DNA from: Haloglycomyces albus DSM 45210
GTDB lineage: Bacteria > Actinomycetota > Actinomycetes > Mycobacteriales > Micromonosporaceae
Reading direction: 5' to 3'
Length of the DNA stretch: 64,000 bases
Assembly (NCBI RefSeq): GCF_000527155.1
Contig: NZ_AZUQ01000001.1
Location: forward strand, 1,296,554-1,360,553
The stretch's first letter is position 1. Each line of letters starts with the position of its first letter. Both the position numbers and the translations under genes were made by a program. Positions 52,549 through 59,968 of this stretch are shown here, piece by piece. The notes under the pieces are model-generated. The model made no database searches. It was not told the origin of the DNA and saw nothing but the letters and a program-made list of their open reading frames with translations.

Positions 52549-53589
52549 TCAGCTTTTGGGTGCCACGACCGCCCGGCCCATGATCTCACCATTGTGAAGC
52601 TTCTCGTACGCTTGCGGAGCCTCGTCGATGGAGTAGGTCTCCACGTGTACGTTCACCGAACCGCTGTGCGCCAACTCGAATACCTCGATCAGTTCGTCAC
52701 GCGATCCCCAGTAAGGCGAGGTGACCGACACTTCGTAGGGCAGCTTTCCGAAGCCGACGCCCAATTCACCACCGCCTAGACCAACGATCGTCACGTCGCC
52801 TTCGATGGCCGCGCAGGATCCTGCTGTCGTTACCGTGGGCGGAGCACCGACGAAGTCGAAGACGGCCTCCGCTCCCCGTCCGTCGGTCAGTTCGCGGACC
52901 TTTCCGGCCGCGTTCTTGTCCGATAGGACGGCCTCGTGGGCGCCGACTTCCTTTGCGAGCGCCAGTTTTTCCTCCGTCACGTCCATGGCGACGACCCTTG
53001 CCGACGTCATGGCTCGCAGCAGCTGGATTCCCACGTGTCCCAGGCCGCCCGTGCCGATGACGACGGCCGTGCTCCCGGGAACGAGTTTCGGCAGCGACGC
53101 CTTGATCGCGTGGTACGGGGTCAGCCCCGCGTCGGTGAGTGGCGCGGTCTTCACCGGGTCAAGCCCTTTGAGCGGTACCAGGTGTCGGGGATCATCGACG
53201 ATCATGTATTCGGCCATGGCACCGGGAGCTCCCAGCCCGGGTGGGAAGATGTGCTGTTTGGCCGCGTTGAGGCAGTAGTTTTCCTTGCCCGCTGCGCATT
53301 TGCTGCAGCGACCGCAGCCCCAGGGGCCGTATACGGCCACGTCCTCGCCGGTCGCGACGCCGGTGACGCCAGGTCCGACGGCTTCGACGACTCCGGTGCC
53401 CTCATGGCCCAAGGTGAGGGGCAGCGGGAAGGAAATCTGGTCGGCGGGGAACGACATCACCGCGATGTCCGAGTGGCAGAGTCCTGCGGCGGTGACCTTC
53501 AGGAGGACTTCGCCTGGCCCAGGTTCCGGTTTGGGGAGTTCGACGACTTCCGGTGATCCGCCGACTTCGCGGTACTGTACAGCTTTCAC
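52549..53589 (-). CDS. Zinc-dependent alcohol dehydrogenase (MDR family)
   Basis: Encodes 346 residues. The N-terminal GroES-like catalytic domain has GLCHSDIAVMSF (catalytic Cys38-type ligand), GHEGTGVVEAVGPGVTG (His-Glu), and the structural zinc loop CGRCSKCAAGKENYC with four Cys. The Rossmann coenzyme site is VIGTGGLGHVGIQLLRAM, followed by ARVVAMDVTEEKLALAKE, where Asp at the end of the second strand suggests NAD over NADP. It fits the ADH-like or propanol-preferring subgroup. The substrate is unknown. Confidence 0.9.
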   Translation of the reverse strand: MKAVQYREVGGSPEVVELPKPEPGPGEVLLKVTAAGLCHSDIAVMSFPADQISFPLPLTLGHEGTGVVEAVGPGVTGVATGEDVAVYGPWGCGRCSKCAAGKENYCLNAAKQHIFPPGLGAPGAMAEYMIVDDPRHLVPLKGLDPVKTAPLTDAGLTPYHAIKASLPKLVPGSTAVVIGTGGLGHVGIQLLRAMTSARVVAMDVTEEKLALAKEVGAHEAVLSDKNAAGKVRELTDGRGAEAVFDFVGAPPTVTTAGSCAAIEGDVTIVGLGGGELGVGFGKLPYEVSVTSPYWGSRDELIEVFELAHSGSVNVHVETYSIDEAPQAYEKLHNGEIMGRAVVAPKS

Positions 53590-53973
53590 AGCATATGTCC
53601 TTTCCTTCGGGCCTCCTCTGTTGAAAGACCAGCCATCTCAAATCTAACAGTGCGTCATGTTTTAATTACGATAATTTTCAACGCCGTTTCCTGTACCTCG
53701 GACGTGACTGCTCCGGCATCAAGTTGCTGCACTATATCGATGTTTTCGCTGGTCTTTTCCCGCTCCGCACCCAGCATCCGTCACCTCAACCTATGCGAAA
53801 AAGCCGCCTCCGGGCCTGACATACCCCTGAAACCCGCGATAGCAAGAATGCAGCTCTCCAGAGGAGGACCATTCAGAATGAGGCCTCTGTATCATAAGGG
53901 ACCGCACCGTTAGTGCACCGTTAGCAGAGGCAAACAGGGGTCAACAAGGGTCAAAACCGGGCGATACAAAGAA

Positions 53974-54006
53974 AGCCCCGCCCCTCAATGAATGAGAGAC
54001 GAGGCT
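53974..54006 (-). terminator. Terminator of tRNA-Ser(GCU)
   Basis: Arms 53974-53987 and 53993-54006 pair fully only on the minus strand, because G-U pairs there become C-A mismatches on the plus strand. A TTTCTTT run follows on the minus strand. This asymmetry shows it serves the upstream tRNA gene. Confidence 0.75.
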
Positions 54007-54013
54007 CAATTTC

Positions 54014-54029
54014 TCCTGGTTAACCAGGA
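54014..54029. repeat. Perfect 16-bp palindrome
   Basis: TCCTGGTTAACCAGGA is fully self-complementary and lies between the tRNA-Ser 3' end and its terminator. It may act in 3'-end processing or be chance. Confidence 0.5.
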
Positions 54030-54036
54030 TGTGTGG

Positions 54037-54124
54037 CGGAGGATGAGGGATTCGAACCCTCGATCGGGGATCACCCGAAACCCGCTTAGCAGGCGGGCGC
54101 ACTAGGCCACTATGCGAATCCTCC
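54037..54124 (-). tRNA. tRNA-Ser (anticodon GCU)
   Basis: On the minus strand GGAGGAT pairs with ATCCTCC at the acceptor. The anticodon stem-loop is CCCGC-CTGCTAA-GCGGG (anticodon GCU), there is a long variable arm (TTTCGGGTGATCCCCGA), and the T arm is GAGGGTTCGAATCCCTC. The discriminator is G and CCA is encoded (54034-54036). Confidence 0.95.
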
Positions 54125-54221
54125 AAGCTAAATCACGACGGGCTCTAGGCCACATCACGATATAACCGCCACCTACAATACCTGTTGCGGTGTGGCTCCC
54201 TCAAAGCGGGGCGTGCGAAAA

Positions 54222-54989
54222 CTAGAGCCAGCTCACGTGGTCGGCGAGCTGGGAATAGCCCACAAACGCGACCACATCCAGAGTGAAATGCGCGATGATG
54301 AGCGGGGTGACGCGCTTAAAACGCAGATAGAACAGGGCAAAGACCGCTCCCATAATCGCATTTCCAACGAACGCACCGACTCCTTGATACAGGTGGTAGG
54401 AGCCTCGCAAGGCGGCATGTAGGGCTACAATTGTGACGGGCCGAAATGCCAGTTGTTTGAGTCGCTCCACGAGATAGGCGACTCCGACGATTTCCTCGAT
54501 GAGGGCCGCTTTGGTAGCTGCCAAGAGCAGGATCGGAACGGCCCACCACACATCGTTGAGCCCGGCGGCGGAGACCGTGGCATTGAACCCCAAGGCGCGC
54601 CCCAACAGGTACAACGCTATTCCGGGGAGTCCGATGAGAGCGGCGAGACCCACGCCCAGTAGTAGGTCCCGACCAGGACGGCGACCGTCCAAGCCAATCA
54701 GCTGGAACGGATGGGGTCGATCCAAGTGAAGAAGGTGGAGCACCAATCCCACCGGGGCGAGCGCCAACAGAATCGACGCCAGCTGTCGTGTCAGATCGAG
54801 CCACGGACGTGTCTCGTCGGCGCGTGAGTTGTTCATAGATACGACTGCGTCGGTCAATCCGCCTGGGGCGGTCAAAATAGCGCCGAAGTTTATGACCGAC
54901 CAAACGGCCGAGGCACCCAGCGAGAGCGCTAGAACAATGACGACTTCGCGCTTGAGGGTGCGGGGTGCGAGCTGGAGCGTGGGTTTCAT
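54222..54989 (-). CDS. CPBP-family intramembrane protease
   Basis: Encodes 255 residues with about seven hydrophobic segments. The CPBP (Abi/CAAX protease) region is in the C-terminal half: KAALIEEIVGVAYLVERL (EExxxxxxxxxR), then ALHAALRGSYHLYQGVG, and ITPLIIAHFTLDVVAF-like IIAHFTLDVV with the late His and Asp. These residues are the predicted catalytic set. Family members process peptides or protein C-termini in the membrane and some give immunity to bacteriocins; no bacteriocin gene is adjacent. Confidence 0.88.
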   Translation of the reverse strand: MKPTLQLAPRTLKREVVIVLALSLGASAVWSVINFGAILTAPGGLTDAVVSMNNSRADETRPWLDLTRQLASILLALAPVGLVLHLLHLDRPHPFQLIGLDGRRPGRDLLLGVGLAALIGLPGIALYLLGRALGFNATVSAAGLNDVWWAVPILLLAATKAALIEEIVGVAYLVERLKQLAFRPVTIVALHAALRGSYHLYQGVGAFVGNAIMGAVFALFYLRFKRVTPLIIAHFTLDVVAFVGYSQLADHVSWL

Positions 54990-55321
54990 GGGTATTTACA
55001 GTGCCATGGAACGTTCGTCCGGTGCCGATCTGGGGCTGCGGGAATTACGAATTAATTTCTAGTAACGGACTCGATGTGCGATATGACAACAATCCGACAC
55101 GTCATGATGGAAAACGACTCAGGCGGGATGTCGCATGACAGATAATTCGGCGACGCTTTCCGGTTTGCGGCATCCTGTCCTGTGTCGGACCTTGTGCGGG
55201 CCACGCGATGTACTTTGTGATTTGAGAGCGTTGACATCCCTTTTATTGTCAAGTATTTGACAAGCCGGTCTGAGATTCAGGTAAGGTTAGGCGTACCTTA
55301 ATTACCTGAGGGGAGGCTGGC
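54990..55321. other. Divergent intergenic region with iron-regulated promoter
   Basis: 332 bases between the CPBP protease (minus) and FhuF-like gene (plus). Besides the iron box, TTGTCAA-GTAT-TTGACAA (55246-55263) forms a 7-bp inverted repeat that includes a -35-like TTGACA. Confidence 0.6.
55257..55308 (+). promoter_or_regulatory. IdeR/DtxR-type iron box with promoter, nested palindrome
   Basis: TAAGGTTAGGCGTACCTTAA (55282-55301) closely matches the TTAGGTTAGGCTAACCTAA box of DtxR/IdeR. The outer bases CAGGTAA (55278-55284) and TTACCTG (55302-55308) form a second, larger palindrome around it. A -35 TTGACA at 55257 and -10 TAAGGT at 55282 would put the box across the -10 (spacing 19). Confidence 0.75.
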
Positions 55322-56197
55322 TTGAGTTATTCACCGGTGCACGTCAAGCATGATGTAGAGACGGTGGACACCGCTGCCCAAGCGCTCTCGTCCCCAGCCG
55401 CCTTCCCCGTCCCGGTAATCTGTCCCAGTAACGGTGAAATGTTGGCCCCACTCCGTGACGGCGCGGATTTCCTGCGACGTCGATCGGGTACGCGGCAATT
55501 CGCGGGCATGTCCGATTGGCTCAACGAGCGGCCCATAGAGTCGGGTTGGGTCTCGGGGCGGGATCTGTTGACTCAGCCCGAACACTTTAATAACCTCTGC
55601 CAGGTCATGCGACGACTGCGAGGTGGAGCCGATCATGTTGTCGCCTCCCTCGCCTGGAAAACGTACAGCTACTGGGTGATCGCGCCTCTCATTTTGGGGT
55701 ATGTGACCGCGCGCCGCATTCCGGTATTGGACGCGGACTCGTTTGAATACGCCGCCGATTCCTCCTGGGAAACCGTGTTCCACATGCGGCAGAACAGGCC
55801 CGCGGCATGGGTTCTCGACAGCGACCCCGCTCGAATGCACGAAGGTGTTCGGGTGTCCACTGGAGACTCCCATTTGTTGGAGCAGGTCCGCCAAGCCGTC
55901 TGGGACGATCATCTCGAGCCGCTGATGGCGATGATTCGTCGGCGAGTCCGACTCAGCGAGCGCCTCATGCGTGGGTCGCTGGCTTCGGCGATCGCCTATG
56001 TGACGGCCGAATTCGCCGTCATCGGAAGGGAAGCCCCGGAAGTGGTGGCCAAAACCTTCCTGGAGTTGTTCGACGTCGCGGATTTGGTGGAATTGAAGAC
56101 CAACGACTACGGACGACTGGAATTTCAGCGACGCAGTTGCTGCTTGGCATTGGCTGCCGAACGTCCTGGACTCTGTTCCAGTTGTCCGGCAGCCTGA
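55322..56197 (+). CDS. FhuF-like ferric-siderophore reductase
   Basis: Encodes 291 residues from TTG 55322, with GGGGAGG six bases upstream. The C-terminus carries the 2Fe-2S binding Cys set SCCLALAAERPGLCSSCP (Cys273, 274, 285, 288), the hallmark of FhuF, which releases iron from siderophores in the cytoplasm. The body is helical. An iron box lies at the promoter, so expression should rise in iron starvation. No siderophore transporter is in this window. No signal peptide. Confidence 0.87.
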   Translation: MSYSPVHVKHDVETVDTAAQALSSPAAFPVPVICPSNGEMLAPLRDGADFLRRRSGTRQFAGMSDWLNERPIESGWVSGRDLLTQPEHFNNLCQVMRRLRGGADHVVASLAWKTYSYWVIAPLILGYVTARRIPVLDADSFEYAADSSWETVFHMRQNRPAAWVLDSDPARMHEGVRVSTGDSHLLEQVRQAVWDDHLEPLMAMIRRRVRLSERLMRGSLASAIAYVTAEFAVIGREAPEVVAKTFLELFDVADLVELKTNDYGRLEFQRRSCCLALAAERPGLCSSCPAA

Positions 56198-56331
56198 ATC
56201 CGGCCGCGACGAGGCTATCCGTTCGGTGCGACTACGGCGACCGTAGGCCATATGCCGTTGAGGTGAGTTCGACGCGGTTTGGTAACCTTCTACGTGGCTT
56301 CTCACGTGAATGCTCACGGCGAGATTCGTCT

Positions 56332-56419
56332 GGAGGAGTCGCATAGTGGACTAGTGCAGCGGTCTTGAAAACCGCCGTAGGTTTGTAGCCTACCGTGGGT
56401 TCGAATCCCACCTCCTCCG
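56332..56419 (+). tRNA. tRNA-Ser (anticodon UGA)
   Basis: GGAGGAG pairs with CTCCTCC at the acceptor; the anticodon stem-loop is GCGGT-CTTGAAA-ACCGC (anticodon UGA). There is a long variable arm (CGTAGGTTTGTAGCCTACC) and T arm GTGGG-TTCGAAT-CCCAC. The CCA tail is not encoded (GCTG follows). The 3' end (56397-56420) is the target of a genomic island. Confidence 0.95.
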
Positions 56420-56420
56420 C
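56397..56420 (+). other. attL of genomic island
   Basis: The last 24 bases of tRNA-Ser(UGA), beginning GGGTTCGAATCCCACC, recur exactly at 62814-62837. The tRNA gene is kept intact at this end, as expected when an integrase uses a tRNA 3' end as attachment site. Confidence 0.85.
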
Positions 56421-56532
56421 TGTTATTGACCCGCATCTAGCCTGTGATCAGGGGGCATAGGTGCGGGTTAATTTGTACTCCTGTATGTTACGGTGACGTG
56501 ATTCAGGTTGGATTCCCCCACTTTTCCCCCAC

Positions 56533-56660
56533 CTAAACCACTGCACTGATATTGTTTTTTGCCAGTGCAAGCTCTGCTGCTGCGGTCGTATCGCTTTCTA
56601 CTTCAGGCAGTAGTCCCCCATATGTGTCTGAAGTTACTTTGATTGATGAATCGAGCCTCG
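56533..56660 (-). pseudogene. Tyrosine integrase, C-terminal remnant
   Basis: On the minus strand, about 40 residues read LSRLDSSIKVTSDTYGGLLP, EVESDTTAAAELALAK and then the stop. Integrases of actinomycete elements end RLGHSSIKVTxDTYGHLLPE..., with the tyrosine nucleophile in DTYGH. Here DTYGG carries Tyr but Gly replaces His. The rest of the protein is missing upstream, where the frame soon meets a strong hairpin (56678-56705). Confidence 0.8.
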
Positions 56661-57062
56661 ATAGATCCACGCGGCACACGCCCCCGACCGCTTGGTCGGG
56701 GGCGTAATTTCTATTGGTGTAGCGGTGGCCCGGTAAACTGCCAGGTCGCCGGGCCACCAGCCCGTCCTGTGACTGCTGACCTAGGAAGAAAAGCCCAAGC
56801 AAGACGGGCGGTCCTTGTGGCGGGGTTCCCAGCGTCCCCACCTTCTGGGAACCCCACACCGATCGGAATAAGGTCTTTCGGAAAAAATCATCTGGTAGGA
56901 GGTCCAGTGCTCGGCATAGGAGATATGTCTGTGAGGAAGGAGCACGGCTAGCGAGGCTTGAGAAATATTTGACCTCGCCGATTCGCCTCCCAACTCGTAG
57001 TTCGAGTTCACCTTGAGGAGACCGAAATTCTGCCCCATCGTGATCGATATGTACCTGCCAAT
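56661..57062. other. Intergenic stretch, 402 bp
   Basis: Contains a perfect hairpin at 56678-56705 (12-bp stem ACGCCCCCGACC, loop GCTT, complementary arm) at the junction of the integrase remnant with foreign sequence. The remainder shows open frames on the minus strand without recognisable similarity. Confidence 0.45.
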
Positions 57063-57410
57063 TCAATGCCGTACTCCACAAAGTTCGCACACAGCTTTCA
57101 GCAGCCCGTTTTTCCATTCCTCGTCGCCATTGCACCATCGGCCATACCACTCTGCGCGGTCCAGCTTGCCTGATACAACGTCGGCCCCCATCACATACGA
57201 TTCGTTACCGCTAAAAACATAGAGGCGGTCTGGGATTCCTTCGAACGCTTGCAGGTCACAATCGTATGTCTGGCCCGCGAATTCGAATTGTCCATTTGAA
57301 GAAGCTAGTGTCACTCGGCCCCTATCCATTTGATAAAATTGAATACGTTGGTCGTGCTGTTTGCGGCCTTGACATATGGATTGCCCGTCTACCAATAGGA
57401 TTTCGGCCAT
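57063..57410 (-). CDS. Unrecognised small protein of the island
   Basis: Encodes 115 residues, apparently a soluble beta-rich protein: VTLASSNGQFEFAGQTYDCD, FEGIPDRLYVFSGNESYVMG and KLDRAEWYGRWCNGDEEWK, ending in LKAVCELCGVRH. It overlaps the end of the upstream gene by 22 bases, suggesting coupled translation. I recognise no family. The overlap, size and composition support a real gene. Confidence 0.55.
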   Translation of the reverse strand: MAEILLVDGQSICQGRKQHDQRIQFYQMDRGRVTLASSNGQFEFAGQTYDCDLQAFEGIPDRLYVFSGNESYVMGADVVSGKLDRAEWYGRWCNGDEEWKNGLLKAVCELCGVRH

Positions 57411-57787
57411 TTTGGATGACGTGCATTGCGAGCCATCCAGAGTTCGACAGAGGATCTCGACGATGCTGAAACGCGTGGGAGAACCTCGGTTTCTGTCTCC
57501 ACGAAATGACTGACGTCCTTTCGTCGAATCCAGCTCTGGAGACCAGTAAGGTCGTCTTTCGAGAGGAGCGCGGAGTACTGCCAGTCAGCAATCTCCCGTG
57601 CATTGGCCTTGCTCCAGAGGATAAGCAGGAGTGCAGTTCGTACGACACATCCGAATCTGCTTGTCCACAACTGTTTGCACTGTCTACAGCGTTGCTGACC
57701 GATGATTGGCTTATACGGGAAGTGCGATGCAGCTTGAGTTGCTACTTCGGATAGTTGAGGGGTATGGGTTAGGATTGGAGAAGCCAC
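57389..57787 (-). CDS. Unrecognised protein of the island
   Basis: Encodes 132 residues from GTG 57787, with AAAGGAG 5 bases upstream, so translation is well supported. The N-terminal half has CRQCKQLW and CVVRTALLLILW (one hydrophobic stretch); the C-terminal half is polar (SALLSKDDLTGLQSWIRRKD). Two cysteines near residues 34-37 could bind a metal, but the motif is incomplete. No family recognised. The next gene downstream (57410-57063) overlaps its end. Confidence 0.55.
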   Translation of the reverse strand: MASPILTHTPQLSEVATQAASHFPYKPIIGQQRCRQCKQLWTSRFGCVVRTALLLILWSKANAREIADWQYSALLSKDDLTGLQSWIRRKDVSHFVETETEVLPRVSASSRSSVELWMARNARHPKWPKSYW

Positions 57788-57930
57788 GCGAGCTCCTTTC
57801 GACGTCGACTTGCGTGGTGCTGCAGCTCGCTAAGCAGAGTTCCAATTCGTTCTAGCGAGCTGCAAGGTCTTAACTTAAGGCGATTCATATGTCGCTTCGT
57901 TCGCGTGATACAGCATTCGGTAGCTCGGAA

Positions 57931-58590
57931 TTACGGAGGTTTACCGCCTCTTTCCGCCCAGATAATATGCGCCGATACCTGTTCAGTCGGGCCTATCCCT
58001 TGGTGCCAAACGATCTGCATTTGTTGTTCATGCAGTATCGCCGTCCAGGCGGCCAGACCTGTTATGGCTCTGTGAGGCCAGGGCAGTTCAGAATCCATCA
58101 GTTCCGGAACTAGGTTTCTCTGCCAAAGCCAGTGCGAATCCGCAGTGGTAAAGACCAATGCTCCCCCAGGTTTGAGTACTCGACGGACCTGAGGAAGAAT
58201 CCTCGATGGATTAGAAAATTCCAGGGCACCGAATATAGAAACGATGAAGTCCCAGCAGTAGTTCGGCTGTTCGGTGAGGAAATCCGCAGCTTCGCTCTTG
58301 ACCCAATGTATGGATCCAACCCCAATGTGTTGTTTTGCTCGATTGACCTGTTCAGCGGCGAAATCAACGCCAACACACTTTGCACCGTGTCTTGAAAGGG
58401 CAATGAGATTGGAGCCATCACCACAACCCAGCTCCAGGACGTCGAGATTTTCGATATTACCGAGAATCTCGACGCCAGGGCCGATACCGGGGTACTGGCA
58501 GAGTTCCCAGCGTTCTGGAATCAGCTCGGTTTCGGGGTGCTGCCGTTGTGCAAGTTGGTTCCAGAACGCGGGTGTGTTTGGGATGCTCAT
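57931..58590 (-). CDS. Class I SAM-dependent methyltransferase of the island
   Basis: Encodes 219 residues from an ATG overlapping the upstream stop by 4 bases (ATGA). SAM motif I is NLDVLELGCGDGSNLIALS (~48-65), motif II end is CVGVDFAAEQVNRAK, and motif III resembles VLKPGGALVFTTADSHWLW. This is the Methyltransf_11 layout, usually acting on small molecules. It is the third gene of the minus unit (59773 to 57931). A cargo methyltransferase next to a flippase gene on the other strand suggests a modified lipid or secondary metabolite, but this is speculative. Confidence 0.87.
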   Translation of the reverse strand: MSIPNTPAFWNQLAQRQHPETELIPERWELCQYPGIGPGVEILGNIENLDVLELGCGDGSNLIALSRHGAKCVGVDFAAEQVNRAKQHIGVGSIHWVKSEAADFLTEQPNYCWDFIVSIFGALEFSNPSRILPQVRRVLKPGGALVFTTADSHWLWQRNLVPELMDSELPWPHRAITGLAAWTAILHEQQMQIVWHQGIGPTEQVSAHIIWAERGGKPP

Positions 58591-58961
58591 ACTTCTGGAT
58601 CTGTACCGAAAACCTGTAGATGGGACCGGACCGTACGTAGATTGCCAGCGATCCTTCTCAGAGACTCGTGGTCACGCTTGAGAAGTTTCTTGGTCTCATT
58701 CATGGAAATACGATCTTCAGGAGTAAGAGGGCGGTTTGACTTCGCCCATCGATCGAGCTGTTCTCGCATGAGATCGGTAAACTTGGCTTGCTGCTCTACG
58801 AGTGACATGAGCGCACCAAGCGGCTCGTCCCATCTCTCTGGGCGTGGTTCGCCGCCGGCTCCTGCAGTCTCCAGGTTGTAATTGGTGTGCTGGAACAATG
58901 CCAAGGCTTGCTGTGTGTTGTCCCGCGACTCCCAAATGCGACTACGCTCTTCTGTATCCAT
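58587..58961 (-). CDS. Unrecognised 124-residue protein of the island
   Basis: ATG 58961 follows GGGGAG at suitable distance. The protein is all-helical, with coiled-coil-like segments: ALMSLVEQQAKFTDLMREQL and ISMNETKKLLKRDHESLRRI. No signal peptide or membrane helix. Its last bases overlap the methyltransferase start (ATGA), so the two products are probably made together. No family recognised. Confidence 0.6.
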   Translation of the reverse strand: MDTEERSRIWESRDNTQQALALFQHTNYNLETAGAGGEPRPERWDEPLGALMSLVEQQAKFTDLMREQLDRWAKSNRPLTPEDRISMNETKKLLKRDHESLRRIAGNLRTVRSHLQVFGTDPEV

Positions 58962-59080
58962 TATGATCTCCCCATTTGATTGAGGGGCGGAACGCACAGC
59001 TCCGCCCCTGGACTGTGAATTACTTTTGGAGAGTCGCTTCGATCCAGGGGATGCGCATCGCAGAAAGTTCCCGGCGGAAA

Positions 59081-59773
59081 TTAGCCATGTCGGCACCGTA
59101 GGGCACGACGACACCCCCCGCTCATATTTGCTGCGCTTTGGCAACCGTGCACAAGACGGCCCCCAAGGGCAGCATGAGCGAGAAGCGACTCGCGCCTGCG
59201 ATGCTCGTTGAACCAGCCAGAGTGGTAGAACTCGTCCATCGCCGTGGCGGTCTTCTCATCGAGATCATAGACCACTTCCATGGCCTTGCACAACATCCAC
59301 GCCGGTGACGCGTTGGCAATATGCCCGTCCTCATTGACTCGATTGAGTGCCATAAGCACGGAACATTCCCGCAACATCGTTGGGGCCTCTGTTGGAATCC
59401 AGTCAAGCTCCGGGTCATCGAGGAGATCGTCACAGAAGAGGTGATCATAGACGTTCCATGCGTGGGTGAGAACCTCTACTGGGTTGGTCGTCTCTCGTCC
59501 ATTGGCGGCGACGTAGTCCAGAGCAATCTGCTCAATTGCGACACCGGGCTTCTCGATCTGGGGGAGAAGGTCATCCCTAACCTGATCCCAGTCGCACAGA
59601 ATCCACTGAGGATTCTCGTAGCGGAAGAACCACTTGTCGGGGTCGATGGTGACTCTTGCATTCCCGGTCACTTCATCGGCGGTAACGGCGATTCCGTCCA
59701 GACGATTCCAGGTTGTCGTGAAATTGGGGAATTCGGCAGTGAACTGTGCGGTAGTGTCCGCTACGGCATTCAT
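59081..59773 (-). CDS. Unrecognised protein of the island, first gene of minus unit
   Basis: Encodes 230 residues from ATG 59773 (GGAG six bases upstream). No family is recognised. Visible features are an acidic N-terminal half (FPNFTTTWNRLDGIAVTADE, VTIDPDKWFFRYENPQWILC) and a helical middle (LTHAWNVYDHLFCDDLLDDP, ASPAWMLCKAMEVVYDLDEK). A run of six G near 59110 lets another frame read GVVVPYGADMANFRRELSAM to a stop near 59020, which looks more protein-like than the present end; a frameshift there is possible. Confidence 0.5.
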   Translation of the reverse strand: MNAVADTTAQFTAEFPNFTTTWNRLDGIAVTADEVTGNARVTIDPDKWFFRYENPQWILCDWDQVRDDLLPQIEKPGVAIEQIALDYVAANGRETTNPVEVLTHAWNVYDHLFCDDLLDDPELDWIPTEAPTMLRECSVLMALNRVNEDGHIANASPAWMLCKAMEVVYDLDEKTATAMDEFYHSGWFNEHRRRESLLAHAALGGRLVHGCQSAANMSGGCRRALRCRHG

Positions 59774-59913
59774 ATCGATCTCCATTCTGGGCAGAACCCG
59801 TTGGTAATCTTGGCGGACACGTACGCTGCGATTGAGATCGCTGCATGCCATACTGTGTCTGCCATCGCTGTAATCCCAGAATCAGACGAATCGATGCGAT
59901 TGTCACTATTGCG

Positions 59914-59954
59914 CCGTTGCCGCAACGGTTAAAACCAGGCACGCAACGGTTGCG
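59914..59954. promoter_or_regulatory. Paired operator-like repeats between divergent island units
   Basis: Two short palindromes, CCGTTGCCGCAACGG (59914-59928) and CGCAACGGTTGCG (59942-59954). Each contains the half-site CGCAACGGTT, exactly 21 bases apart (59921 and 59942), i.e. two helical turns. They lie just upstream of the XRE regulator start and 140-180 bases from the minus unit, a natural site for autoregulation by that protein. Confidence 0.65.
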
Positions 59955-59968
59955 CGACGGAGGACGGC

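Larger units (their letters stand above)
53590..54036. other. Intergenic stretch, 447 bp
   Basis: No convincing gene. Around 53907-53960 short direct repeats appear (GCACCGTTAG twice, and CAAGGGTCAA following CAGGGGTCAA). The tRNA terminator and palindrome at the right end are listed separately. Confidence 0.4.

Noticed and set aside
53650-53913. 87-codon plus-strand frame
   Set aside because: No ribosome site and no recognisable feature; region shows only short direct repeats.
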